DNA of 64,000 nucleotides from JACPLA01 sp964602055 (GTDB taxonomy: Bacteria; Bacteroidota; Ignavibacteria; UBA10030): NCBI GenBank assembly GCA_964602055.1, contig CAZRPU010000002.1:71994-135993 (forward strand), given 5' to 3'. The notes under the pieces were generated by a model. That model worked only from the letters and a program-made list of their open reading frames with translations. It was not told the DNA's origin and ran no database searches. A program made the position numbers and the translations under genes. The stretch's first letter is position 1, and each line of letters begins with the position of its first letter. Positions 1-8,900 of the stretch are shown here, piece by piece.

Positions 1-63
1 TGAAGACAATGTAGCAGTGACTCTTGTGAAATTCAACATTCTGCGGTGATGGTTAATGAATGA

Positions 64-92
64 TTGACTTTTCTTTCGAAACTCGTTATCAT
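64..92 (+). promoter_or_regulatory. candidate sigma-70 promoter for the two-component operon
   Basis: TTGACT lies at 64-69 and TATCAT at 87-92, separated by exactly 17 bases. The predicted start of transcription near 99 leaves a leader of about 50 bases before the first gene. The same -35, spacer and -10 pattern recurs five more times in this window in front of genes, which raises confidence. Bases 1-63 hold nothing else I can name. Confidence 0.5.
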
Positions 93-149
93 CTTTTGAA
101 GGCCTACCGCGGTTCAATCATCCGTTGAACCTGGACGAAATTCTGACTT

Positions 150-1250
150 ATGGACAAAATCAACGTAATCATTGCCGACGACGAAGACGGACTGCGTGCG
201 ACCATCGCCGCATGGTTGACCGACGAAGGATTCCACGTCGACGAAGCCCCCGACGGCAAAGAAGCTATTCGGAAAGTTCAGGAAAAGGATTTTGACATTG
301 CTCTTCTTGACATCAAGATGCCGGGCGCGAACGGGCTCGAGGTACTGAGATATATCAAAAAGAATTCCGGGACGACCGAAGTTGTTATGATGACTGGCAT
401 GAGCGACGTCACCATGGCTGTTGAGGCCATGAAGCTCGGTGCGAGGGAGTATCTCACGAAGCCGCTGGATATGGACCAGCTTGTCCCGCAGCTTCGAAAT
501 CTGCTGAAAAAGCGCGACGCCGAGGATCGGATTCGGCGGCTCCAGTCTGAACACACGGCGCGGCTGCTGTATGACCTTCATAATCCCATCGCCGGATTGA
601 AGCAGAGCATCGGGTATTTGCTCAAGGGAATGGCCGGACCGGTGGGCGATCACCAGAAGGAACTGCTGGGCTACATGACGAACTCCATTGACAAGGTCAT
701 TCTTCTGTTGAATGACATGATGGATCTGACGAAGCTCGAAGGGGGCAGGGTGCGTCTGAATAAGGGAATCGGGAGCCTCGGAGACAGCGTGAACAAGATC
801 TTGCAGGAATTCCAGATTCCGCTGAAATCGAGTAAAATCACTCTCGACCAGCTTGTTGAGCCGGGTCTTCCCCCGCTCGAATACGATTCCGAGAAAATCG
901 AGCAAGTGCTGCAGAATTTCCTCAGCAACGCGGTCAAATATACACCTGAGCAGGGGGCCATTGTTGTTCAAGTCCGGAAAGTGCAGCTTGTCCTCGAAGA
1001 GGGGCAGCAACCTTCCGAGTTCATTCTCGCTTCCGTCTTCAACAGCGGACAAGGCATACCCAAAGAAGAATTGCCTTTGATTTTCGACCGGTATCGCGAT
1101 GCTGTTTCCAAAAAGGAAAACAAGCAGCGGACCACAGGATTGGGCCTCATCATTTGTCAACGCATCGTGGAGGCTCACAACGGAAAAATCTGGGTCGAAT
1201 CGGAAGCCGGTAAAGGCGCAACATTCTTCTTTGCTCTCCCCATTCGCTAA
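150..1250 (+). CDS. response regulator-histidine kinase protein (REC-HisKA-like-HATPase) with degenerate H box
   Basis: This 366-residue cytoplasmic signalling protein starts with a receiver domain (about residues 3-120): acidic pair D10/D11, phosphoacceptor D54, T82 and K104 are all present. A dimerisation-like helix pair follows (about 130-200), then a HATPase domain (about 235-365) with an N box, an NSGQG motif in place of DxGxG, and a TTGLGL G2 box. The H box reads YDLHNP where HDLRNP is usual, so the phosphorylated His is Tyr141 and the following Arg is His144. It has no membrane segment. The next gene is an NtrC-type activator 20 bases downstream, so the pair probably forms one pathway. 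It may bind ATP without normal autophosphorylation; His144 as substitute acceptor is conceivable but unproven. Confidence 0.85.
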   Translation: MDKINVIIADDEDGLRATIAAWLTDEGFHVDEAPDGKEAIRKVQEKDFDIALLDIKMPGANGLEVLRYIKKNSGTTEVVMMTGMSDVTMAVEAMKLGAREYLTKPLDMDQLVPQLRNLLKKRDAEDRIRRLQSEHTARLLYDLHNPIAGLKQSIGYLLKGMAGPVGDHQKELLGYMTNSIDKVILLLNDMMDLTKLEGGRVRLNKGIGSLGDSVNKILQEFQIPLKSSKITLDQLVEPGLPPLEYDSEKIEQVLQNFLSNAVKYTPEQGAIVVQVRKVQLVLEEGQQPSEFILASVFNSGQGIPKEELPLIFDRYRDAVSKKENKQRTTGLGLIICQRIVEAHNGKIWVESEAGKGATFFFALPIR

Positions 1251-1270
1251 CATTATCCCGGTGTCCTATC

Positions 1271-2653
1271 ATGGGGACCCAACCCATCTCCGTCCTTGCG
1301 GTCGATGATGAAGAAACCTTCCTGACCGTCCTCCAGACCATTCTCGAGCCGGAGGGATTTCTGCTCGAGACGGCGACAGACGGCGTTCAGGCCATCAACC
1401 TTCTTCAAGCCAAGAATTACGATCTCGGTCTCATTGATGTGCGAATGCCCCGCGTCGATGGCGTGGAAGTTCTCAAATACATCAAGGAGCACTTCCTCGA
1501 CATTCCGGTGATCATGCTGACCGGCGTGAATGACATCCGCGTTGCCGTCGAATGCATGCGTCTGGGTGCTTTCAACTACATCAGCAAGCCGTATTCTACG
1601 GATGAACTCCTCACGGTCATCCATCACGCTCTCGAGCGGCGCAAGCTGGTTCTGGAGAACAAGGCGCTGAAGACGGAACTTGCGCGTCACGCACTCTCGG
1701 GACAAATGGTCGGCCAGAGTCCGCGTTTCCTGGAGGTCATGTCCGTCGCTCACAAAGTCGCTCCCACAGAATCATCGGTTCTCATTCAGGGCGCCAGCGG
1801 AACAGGGAAAGAACTTGTCGCGAGTTTTATTCACCGCAACAGTCTGAGGAGCGAAAAACCTTTCATTGCGCTGAACTGCGCATCCATTCCTGAGACTCTC
1901 CTCGAGAGCGAGCTCTTCGGACATGAACGAGGTGCCTTCACGGACGCCCATGCGGCGAAGCAAGGTCTGGTGGAGATCGCAAATGGCGGAACCCTCTTCC
2001 TTGATGAAATCGGCGAGATCAGTCTTACGATTCAGCCGAAACTTCTCCGCTTTCTTCAAACAGGCGAATATCGCCGGGTCGGCGGCAACAAAGTCCTCAA
2101 GTCCGAAGTGCGCGTTATTTCTGCAACGAACAAAGATCTCCGCCACGAGATTGGTACGGGGCGCTTTCGGGAAGACCTCCTCTATCGGATCAATGTCATT
2201 ACACTGCAGATACCGAATCTTCGCGACCGGCGTGAAGATATTCCTCTGCTGGTGGAATATTTCCTGAAATCCAGGACCCGCAACAGGGAGCTGAAGACCC
2301 TCGATCCGAAGGCTCTCGAGGTCCTTTCGAACTATCATTGGCCCGGCAATGTTCGTGAACTGGAAAATGTTATTGAGCGCGCCGCAATCCTCTCCCAGGG
2401 AGAGATCATCAAGACAGACGACCTGGCGCTTCCCCTGGGCAGCCGTCATCTTCCCGACAGCAGCAAGGATGGAACGGACAGTACTCCGAAACTCGGTTCC
2501 GCAATCTCCATGCGCGAGATCGAAAAGTCCCACATCGCCGGTGTTCTTCTCGGAGTGAACTGGAACAAGAACATTGCCGCCAAGATTCTCGGCATCAGCC
2601 TCAAGACTCTGTACACGAAGATTCAGCAGTACAACCTTTCACGAAAAGAGTAG
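1271..2653 (+). CDS. sigma-54-dependent response regulator, NtrC family
   Basis: This 460-residue activator has a receiver domain (about 7-125, acidic D12/D13, phosphoacceptor D56, K106), a central AAA+ domain (about 145-375) and a C-terminal Fis-type helix-turn-helix (about 415-458). Walker A GASGTGKE is at 174-181, the sigma-54 contact loop reads GAFTDA at 221-226 (a common variant of GAFTGA), and a Walker B follows near 241-248. It should remodel RNA polymerase-sigma-54 at target promoters when phosphorylated. It lies 20 bases after the kinase-like gene and 9 bases before sixA, so the three are probably co-transcribed. The ATG has no strong ribosome binding site. The targets cannot be told from this window. 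Confidence 0.95.
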   Translation: MGTQPISVLAVDDEETFLTVLQTILEPEGFLLETATDGVQAINLLQAKNYDLGLIDVRMPRVDGVEVLKYIKEHFLDIPVIMLTGVNDIRVAVECMRLGAFNYISKPYSTDELLTVIHHALERRKLVLENKALKTELARHALSGQMVGQSPRFLEVMSVAHKVAPTESSVLIQGASGTGKELVASFIHRNSLRSEKPFIALNCASIPETLLESELFGHERGAFTDAHAAKQGLVEIANGGTLFLDEIGEISLTIQPKLLRFLQTGEYRRVGGNKVLKSEVRVISATNKDLRHEIGTGRFREDLLYRINVITLQIPNLRDRREDIPLLVEYFLKSRTRNRELKTLDPKALEVLSNYHWPGNVRELENVIERAAILSQGEIIKTDDLALPLGSRHLPDSSKDGTDSTPKLGSAISMREIEKSHIAGVLLGVNWNKNIAAKILGISLKTLYTKIQQYNLSRKE

Positions 2654-2662
2654 CCCTGCTTT

Positions 2663-3148
2663 ATGCAATTGTTTCTTCTCCGTCACGGCGATGCCGTTGA
2701 ATCCGCCATGTATCAGGACCGGGACCGGCCCCTGAGCGATTTAGGCAATCAGCAGGTTCGGGCTGTTGCACATTTCTTCCGGACATCCCGATTGAAACCG
2801 GAGCTCATTCTCACCAGCCCGCTCGTCCGCGCACAACAAACCTCCTCTATTATCAAAGAGTCTCTTGGTATTACCCACGCGCTCAGGTCCGAATCCCTCA
2901 TCTCAGGCAATAACCTCCGTGATCTGATGAAAGAAATCGACGCTCACAAAGTGGAATCAATGCTCCTCGTGGGCCATGAGCCGCAACTGAGCGCCTTGAT
3001 TTCCCTGCTCACCGGAGGCGATGAACAATTTCGCGTTGAAATGAAAAAAGCTTCCCTTGCGTGTCTTGAGCTGCGTCAGCCCGTCAGGAAAGGGCAAGGT
3101 GTTTTGACGTGGCTCCTTGCTCCGAGCCTCCTGGCTGCAATCCGCTAA
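2663..3148 (+). CDS. sixA: SixA-like phosphohistidine phosphatase
   Basis: This 161-residue protein belongs to the histidine phosphatase superfamily. It opens with the RHG motif (R7-H8-G9) that carries the phosphorylated catalytic His, has a second LTSPLVRAQQT block near residues 51-61, and a GHEP motif near 104-107, as in SixA. SixA of Escherichia coli removes phosphate from the HPt domain of ArcB. Its position directly behind two phosphorelay proteins, and in the same neighbourhood as a hybrid kinase with an HPt domain, fits a job in damping phosphorelay signalling. That partner assignment is inference. A clear terminator follows the gene. Confidence 0.88.
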   Translation: MQLFLLRHGDAVESAMYQDRDRPLSDLGNQQVRAVAHFFRTSRLKPELILTSPLVRAQQTSSIIKESLGITHALRSESLISGNNLRDLMKEIDAHKVESMLLVGHEPQLSALISLLTGGDEQFRVEMKKASLACLELRQPVRKGQGVLTWLLAPSLLAAIR

Positions 3149-3156
3149 TTTCCTCC

Positions 3157-3181
3157 CGCTCCGGGCCTCGGAGTGTTTTTT
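3157..3181 (+). terminator. rho-independent terminator after sixA
   Basis: A seven-pair stem (3157-3163 with 3169-3175, one G-T pair), a five-base loop and six T residues (3176-3181) begin nine bases after the sixA stop codon. This ends the first operon. Confidence 0.8.
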
Positions 3182-3243
3182 CTGCAAACTAGTTCTTACT
3201 TTTTTCCTGTGTCCGATACAACAACGACTCTGCCGGAGGGTTT

Positions 3244-3726
3244 ATGGAATTTTCCCTGGTGACAATCGAAAAACCGGAAACCGTGAACGTTATCCTGGGC
3301 CAAAGCCATTTTATCAAGACTGTGGAAGATATTTATGAAGCGGTGGTGCAGACAAGCCCCCACATGAGGTTCGGCCTCGGATTTTGCGAATCTTCGGGTC
3401 CTGCTCTCCTGCGCTTTGTCGGAAATGACGCACCCATGATCGAGCTGGCCCGTAAGAACGGGATGGCTCTTTCCTGCGGCCACTGCTTTGTCCTGTTCCT
3501 GGAGAATGGCTTCCCCGTGAGTATCCTGAATGCCATCAAGAACCTTCCGGAAGTGTGTCACATCTATTGTGCAACGGCAAATCCGATCGAAGTCGTCATT
3601 GCTGAAACAAAGCAAGGACGCGGCATCATGGGAGTCATCGACGGAGTCAAAACCAAAGGAATAGAAACCGATCAGGATATTGTCAAACGCAAAGAGTTTC
3701 TCCGGGCAATCGGCTATAAACTCTGA
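3244..3726 (+). CDS. adenosine/AMP-binding family protein (PF04008, adenosine-specific kinase family)
   Basis: The 160-residue protein matches the small single-domain family often named adenosine-specific kinase, known mainly from archaea and some bacteria. An archaeal member was crystallised with AMP, but no reaction is firmly established. Family hallmarks visible here are the FGLGFCESSG segment near residues 40-49, the HCFVLF strand near 80-85 and the CATANP segment near 106-111. It has no signal peptide. A GGAGG ribosome binding site sits just before the ATG. It heads the transcription unit that runs into the histidine-degradation genes, 26 bases before the RidA lipoprotein gene. I infer a nucleotide-binding role and nothing more specific. 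Confidence 0.8.
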   Translation: MEFSLVTIEKPETVNVILGQSHFIKTVEDIYEAVVQTSPHMRFGLGFCESSGPALLRFVGNDAPMIELARKNGMALSCGHCFVLFLENGFPVSILNAIKNLPEVCHIYCATANPIEVVIAETKQGRGIMGVIDGVKTKGIETDQDIVKRKEFLRAIGYKL

Positions 3727-3752
3727 AACTTACCTTTCGAAACGGAGTTTTT

Positions 3753-4241
3753 ATGAAAATCATCATCACAGCATTCTTTTGCCTGGTGTTGGCCGGCTGC
3801 GGTCCATCGGAAGATGACCTGCGCTCGATTGTCCGCGATGAATTGGGCAGGGCCGGCGCGCGGAGTGCCATGACGAATGCCCAGGTCATTGGGCCCTACA
3901 GCCCGGCCGTGCGTGTGGGGAATCTCTTGTTTGTCTCGGGGCAGGTTGGCCTTGACCATCAGACCGGAAAGCTGACAGGAAACAGCATCGAGGAGCAGAC
4001 GCATCAGGCGCTGACCAATCTCAAAACAATTCTCGGGCACGCCGGGCTCGACTCAAGCCACGTCGTTCAATGTTCCGTGTTTCTGAAAGACATGAATGAT
4101 TTTCAGCGCATGAATCTTGTGTATGGGGGCCATTTCTCCGAAGGGCAGTATCCTTCCCGTACGACGGTCGAAGTGTCCAACTTGCCGCGTCAAGCAATCA
4201 TCGAAATTTCCGCCATTGCCTACAAGAGTACTCAACCATGA
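3753..4241 (+). CDS. RidA/YjgF family protein with lipoprotein signal peptide
   Basis: Residues 1-15 form a lipoprotein signal peptide ending in a lipobox LAGC with Cys16. After a short linker, residues 41-160 are a RidA domain. RidA enzymes hydrolyse reactive enamine/imine intermediates to ketoacids and ammonia. The catalytic Arg (R136, in a PSRTTVEV block) and the conserved Glu (E151, in an IEISAIA block) are present, so activity is plausible. Family members are normally cytosolic; this one should be exported and lipid-anchored, and Gly at +2 gives no inner-membrane retention signal. It overlaps hutU by four bases (ATGA). The exported location is a prediction from sequence only. Confidence 0.88.
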   Translation: MKIIITAFFCLVLAGCGPSEDDLRSIVRDELGRAGARSAMTNAQVIGPYSPAVRVGNLLFVSGQVGLDHQTGKLTGNSIEEQTHQALTNLKTILGHAGLDSSHVVQCSVFLKDMNDFQRMNLVYGGHFSEGQYPSRTTVEVSNLPRQAIIEISAIAYKSTQP

Positions 4242-5920
4242 AAAAGACTCTGCCGCGTATCATACATGCAGCGCGCGGGACACAACGTTCCTGCAAAGGA
4301 TGGATTCAGGAAGCTGCGCTCCGTATGCTCATGAATAACCTCGACCCTGAAGTCGCCGAACGGCCCGAAGAGCTGATTGTCTACGGCGGAACAGGGAAGG
4401 CCGCCCGGAACTGGGAATGCTACGATGCCATCGTACGATCCCTGCGGGAACTTGAGAATGACGAAACGCTTCTTATTCAATCGGGGAAACCCGTCGGGAC
4501 TTTCAAAACGCATGAGAACGCACCGCGTGTTCTCATCAGCAATGCCATGCTGGTGCCGCAGTGGGCAACCTGGGATGAATTCCGCCGGCTCGAAGGGCTC
4601 GGCCTCACGATGTACGGCCAAATGACGGCGGGCAGCTGGATCTATATCGGCACACAGGGAATTCTCCAGGGGACGTACGAAACGTTTGCCGCATGTGCTC
4701 AGAAGCATTTTCACGGTTCCCTCGCAGGAAAATTTCTTTTGACCGCCGGCCTGGGGGGCATGGGCGGAGCTCAGCCGCTTGCCGCAACCATGAACGGCGC
4801 CGCTTGCCTGGTGATCGAAGTGGACCGTGAACGCATCAAACGTCGCCTGCAAACAAGCTATCTCGACACCATGACCGAAGATCTGGACGACGCCTTGATG
4901 CAAATCCGCGCTGCGAAAGAAAAGAAGGTTCCCCTTTCCGTGGGGCTCCTGGGAAATGCGGCCGACATCGTACCCAAAATCGCCTCCGGCGCCATGAGAC
5001 CCGATATCGTTACCGATCAGACTTCGGCACATGATACGCTCCAGGGCTACGTCCCTGGCGGAATGTCATTCCAACAGGCGTTGAAACTTCGGAAGAGTAA
5101 TCCGCAGCGCTACGTTGCCCTCGCCAAAAAATCCATTGCAGACCACATGAGAGCATTGTTGAAACTTCAGAAAAAAGGAGCTGTGGTCTTTGACTACGGC
5201 AATAACATACGAGGCGAGGCAAAAGCGAACGGCGTAAAGAACGCGTTCAACGTTCCCGGTTTCGTCCCCGAATACATACGGCCCTTGTTCTGCGATGGCA
5301 AAGGTCCGTTCCGATGGGCAGCCCTTTCGGGTGATCCGGAAGACATCCTGCGCACCGATCGAGCCGTCTTGGAGACCTTTCCCGAGAACAAACAGCTGTG
5401 TACCTGGATCGAGAAAGCACAGTCCCAAGTTGCGTTTCAGGGCCTTCCCGCGCGCATTTGCTGGCTCGGGTATGGCGAACGGGAGAAAATGGGAGTTCTC
5501 TTCAACGATCTTGTCGCACAAGGTGAAGTCCAAGCCCCGCTGGTGATCGGACGGGATCATCTGGACTGCGGCAGCGTCGCTTCTCCCAACAGGGAAACAG
5601 AAAAGATGCAGGATGGCAGCGACGCCATTGCCGACTGGCCTATTCTCAACGCGCTCCTCAATGCCACGGGCGGCGCGAGCTGGGTCAGCGTCCATCATGG
5701 GGGAGGCGTCGGCATTGGGCTCTCGATCCATGCAGGAATGGTCGTCGTCTGTGACGGCACGAAGGAAGCCGAAGCAAGATTGAGGCGCGTTCTTACCTAT
5801 GACCCCGGTATGGGGGTCATCCGTCATGCGGACGCGGGCTATAGCCGCGCCATTGAAAATGCTTCAAAATGGGGAATCGCCATTCCTCTGAAACGACAGG
5901 CGACAAAGAAACGATCATGA
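4238..5920 (+). CDS. hutU: urocanate hydratase
   Basis: The 560-residue cytoplasmic enzyme converts urocanate to 4-imidazolone-5-propionate using tightly bound NAD+, the second step of histidine degradation. The length matches the family. The GGTGKAARNW opening (about 50-59), the TAGSWIYIGTQG block, the GLGGMGGAQP nucleotide-binding loop and the FQGLPARICW signature with its conserved active-site Cys are all visible. It is translationally coupled to the upstream RidA lipoprotein gene and overlaps the downstream hybrid kinase gene by four bases (ATGA). The next hut genes come only at 11658. Histidine ammonia-lyase (hutH) is not in this window. Confidence 0.97.
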   Translation: MKKTLPRIIHAARGTQRSCKGWIQEAALRMLMNNLDPEVAERPEELIVYGGTGKAARNWECYDAIVRSLRELENDETLLIQSGKPVGTFKTHENAPRVLISNAMLVPQWATWDEFRRLEGLGLTMYGQMTAGSWIYIGTQGILQGTYETFAACAQKHFHGSLAGKFLLTAGLGGMGGAQPLAATMNGAACLVIEVDRERIKRRLQTSYLDTMTEDLDDALMQIRAAKEKKVPLSVGLLGNAADIVPKIASGAMRPDIVTDQTSAHDTLQGYVPGGMSFQQALKLRKSNPQRYVALAKKSIADHMRALLKLQKKGAVVFDYGNNIRGEAKANGVKNAFNVPGFVPEYIRPLFCDGKGPFRWAALSGDPEDILRTDRAVLETFPENKQLCTWIEKAQSQVAFQGLPARICWLGYGEREKMGVLFNDLVAQGEVQAPLVIGRDHLDCGSVASPNRETEKMQDGSDAIADWPILNALLNATGGASWVSVHHGGGVGIGLSIHAGMVVVCDGTKEAEARLRRVLTYDPGMGVIRHADAGYSRAIENASKWGIAIPLKRQATKKRS

Positions 5921-8900
5921 AAGCTCCCTTCCCCAAGGATGAGGCACAGCGCCTCTCTGTCCTCCGAGCGTACAATATTCTCGACTCTCCTCCCGAGGAA
6001 GCATTCGATGACCTCACTTCCCTTGCTTCCATGATTTGCGGAACGCCTATCGCTCTCATTTCGCTCGTGGATGAACACCGCCAATGGTTCAAATCCAGCA
6101 TCGGCCTCGACTTACGCGAAACGAGCCGGGACCTCGCCTTTTGCGCGCACGCGATTCTTCAGCCGCATGATCTTTTGATCGTTCCGGATGCAACCGCTGA
6201 TGAGAGGTTTTCCGACAATGCGCTCGTCCAGGCGGATCCACAAATCCGCTTCTATGCCGGGGCGCCTCTTCTCACAAAAGAGGGACAACCCCTGGGCACC
6301 TTGTGCGTTCTGGACAGGGTTCCAAGGAACCTCACACCCGAACAAACATCGGCTCTTCAGATTCTGAGCAGGACCGTCGTTGCTCAACTCGAACTCCGGC
6401 GCACCATGGCTGAAATGAAGGAGAATGAAGTTCAACATGCCGCAATGGAACGTGCGCTGCGCGATGGCGAAAATAAGTACCGCCAACTCGTCGAGTCCGC
6501 AAACGATATCATCTACCGCACAGACGACCGGGGATGTTTTGCCTACGTCAATCCCGTCGGACTCCGAATGACGGGTTACGAAGAAAAGGATGTCCTGGGA
6601 AAGCCGTACCTCAGCATCATCAGCCCCGCAGTCAGAAAAGAAGCGGAGGCCTTCTACAAGAAACAGGTGCTGTCCAGAATGAACAATACGTATCGTGAAC
6701 TCCCCATCCTGAAGAAAGATGGGTCAGAGTTGTGGATTGGACAGAACGTGCAGCTCCTTTTTGACCAGGGGAAGATCGTTGGATTTCAGGCTCTCGCCCG
6801 TGATATCACCGACCGCCGGAAAATTGAAGCAGAGCGCGACCAATTCTTCACATTGTCGCTCGACATGTTATGCATAACGGGCTATGACGGTATCTTCAAG
6901 AGGCTCAATCCCGTGTGGGAAGAAACTCTCGGCTTTACCCTCGACGAGCTCCAATCAAAACCGTTCGTTGATTTCGTTCATCCGGACGACCGCGAGGCAA
7001 CCCATCAGCAATTCATGAATGTCGTGAAGGGAAATATTCTTCGGTCCTTCGCCATCAAATTCGTCCAGAAGGACGGCAGCAGCAAATGGATTGAATGGAC
7101 GGCCATTCCCGTGCCCGATCGAAAAGTGATTTTTGCCGTTGGGAGGGATATATCTGAAAGAAAGAAGGCGGCCGAGGAACTCGCTGAGAGCGAACACCAG
7201 CTCAAACAAGTCATCCATACCGTTGAAGAGGGGATCACCTTGAGTGATGAGGATGGCAAGTTCGAGGTTTTCAACCCTGCGATGACTGAAATCACCGGTT
7301 ATACCCGGGAAGAAGCAAATAAGGCGAACTTCATCTCGCTGCTCTATCCCGACCCGGCCGAACGCCGAAAAGCGTTGGATGGCTTACAGGACCTCTTGGA
7401 CCGCGGCGTTTCTCCTGAAATCGAAACAACGGTTCGGTCGAAATCCGGCATTTCGAAAACTCTTCTTGTATCGACGGCGCTCGTTCAGGTGAAGGGACGC
7501 AGAATGTTCCTCAGCGCGTACAGGGATATCACCGAGCGGAAGCAGGTCATGCTCGAGCTGCAGCGCGCAAAGGAAGCAGCCGAAGCAGCAACGAAAGCCA
7601 AATCGGAGTTCCTCGCGATCATGAGCCATGAAATCAGAACACCGATGAACGGCGTCATTGGCATGACCGATCTGCTTCTCCAAACGGACCTCCTGTGGGA
7701 GCAAAAGGAATATGTCGAGACCATCAGGACCAGCGGTGACGCGCTTCTGACCGTCATCAATGATATCCTCGATTTTTCCAAGATTGAATCCGGAAAGATC
7801 GATCTCGAAGAACGCCCCTTTGAACTGAAAACTCCCATTGAAGAGGCCTTCGACATTCTCGCCCCCAAAGCTCTGGAAAAGAAAATAGACCTCCTCTACC
7901 TTCTTGAGCCCGGGGTCCCACCCTTCATCGTGGGCGACATTGTGCGGCTCCGTCAGATTCTCGTCAACCTTGTCAACAACGCCGTCAAATTCACAGAGCG
8001 CGGAGAAGTGTTTGTATCGGTGAAAAGAACAGGCCAGGATGATGGGCGCTTGACGCTTGAATTCGCCGTCAAAGATACGGGGATCGGCATCCCCCAGGAT
8101 AAGCTCGGCCGCTTGTTCAAGGCCTTTTCGCAGGTAGATTCTTCAACTACGCGGAAATACGGTGGTACGGGTCTTGGGCTCGCTATCGCCTCTCGTTTGG
8201 TCAACCTCATGAACGGTACCATCCGTGTTGAAAGTGTGGAGAACAAGGGATCGACCTTCTTCTTCACCATCGAGACAAGCGCCGCGGCTGACCAGATAGG
8301 GGCTCCGGTTCGTTATCTCAGCGGAAATATTCCCGAGCTCGTGAACAAGAGAGTTCTCATTGTCGACGATAACGAAACAAACACGCACATCCTCACCGTG
8401 CAATGTCAAAGGTGGGGAATGATTCCTCGTGCGACCAATACACCGGAGGAAGCACTGCAATGGATCGGTCGCAACGACCCGTTTGACCTGGCAATTCTGG
8501 ACTATCACATGCCCGGAATGACGGGGATGTCACTGGCGAGGCAGATTCGTTCGCTCCGTCCGAATCGTTTTCCCCTGATACTCCTGAGTTCCTCGCCTCG
8601 AGGATCTGATGATTCTGAATTCGACAAATCGGCTTGGGCAGCGATCGCCGTGAAGCCCGTCAAGCACAAACAGCTTTTTGACATTATCTTGCAGCTCTTT
8701 GATGCATCACGCGGTCCTGTTCGCGAATCAGAAAAAACCACCAGCGACCATGACACCGGACAACACATTCCTCTCCGAATTCTGGTGGCAGAAGATAACC
8801 TTGTCAATCAAAGGCTCATGGCAAGAATCCTGCGGCAAATCGGCTATTCTGCGGACATCGTGCGGACCGGAAAAGAAGTACTCGCCGTCATGGAGAAGAA

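Noticed and set aside
114..1253. Long open frame on the minus strand opposite the first kinase gene
   Set aside because: It mirrors the plus-strand gene, has no recognisable domain and no promoter or ribosome binding site.
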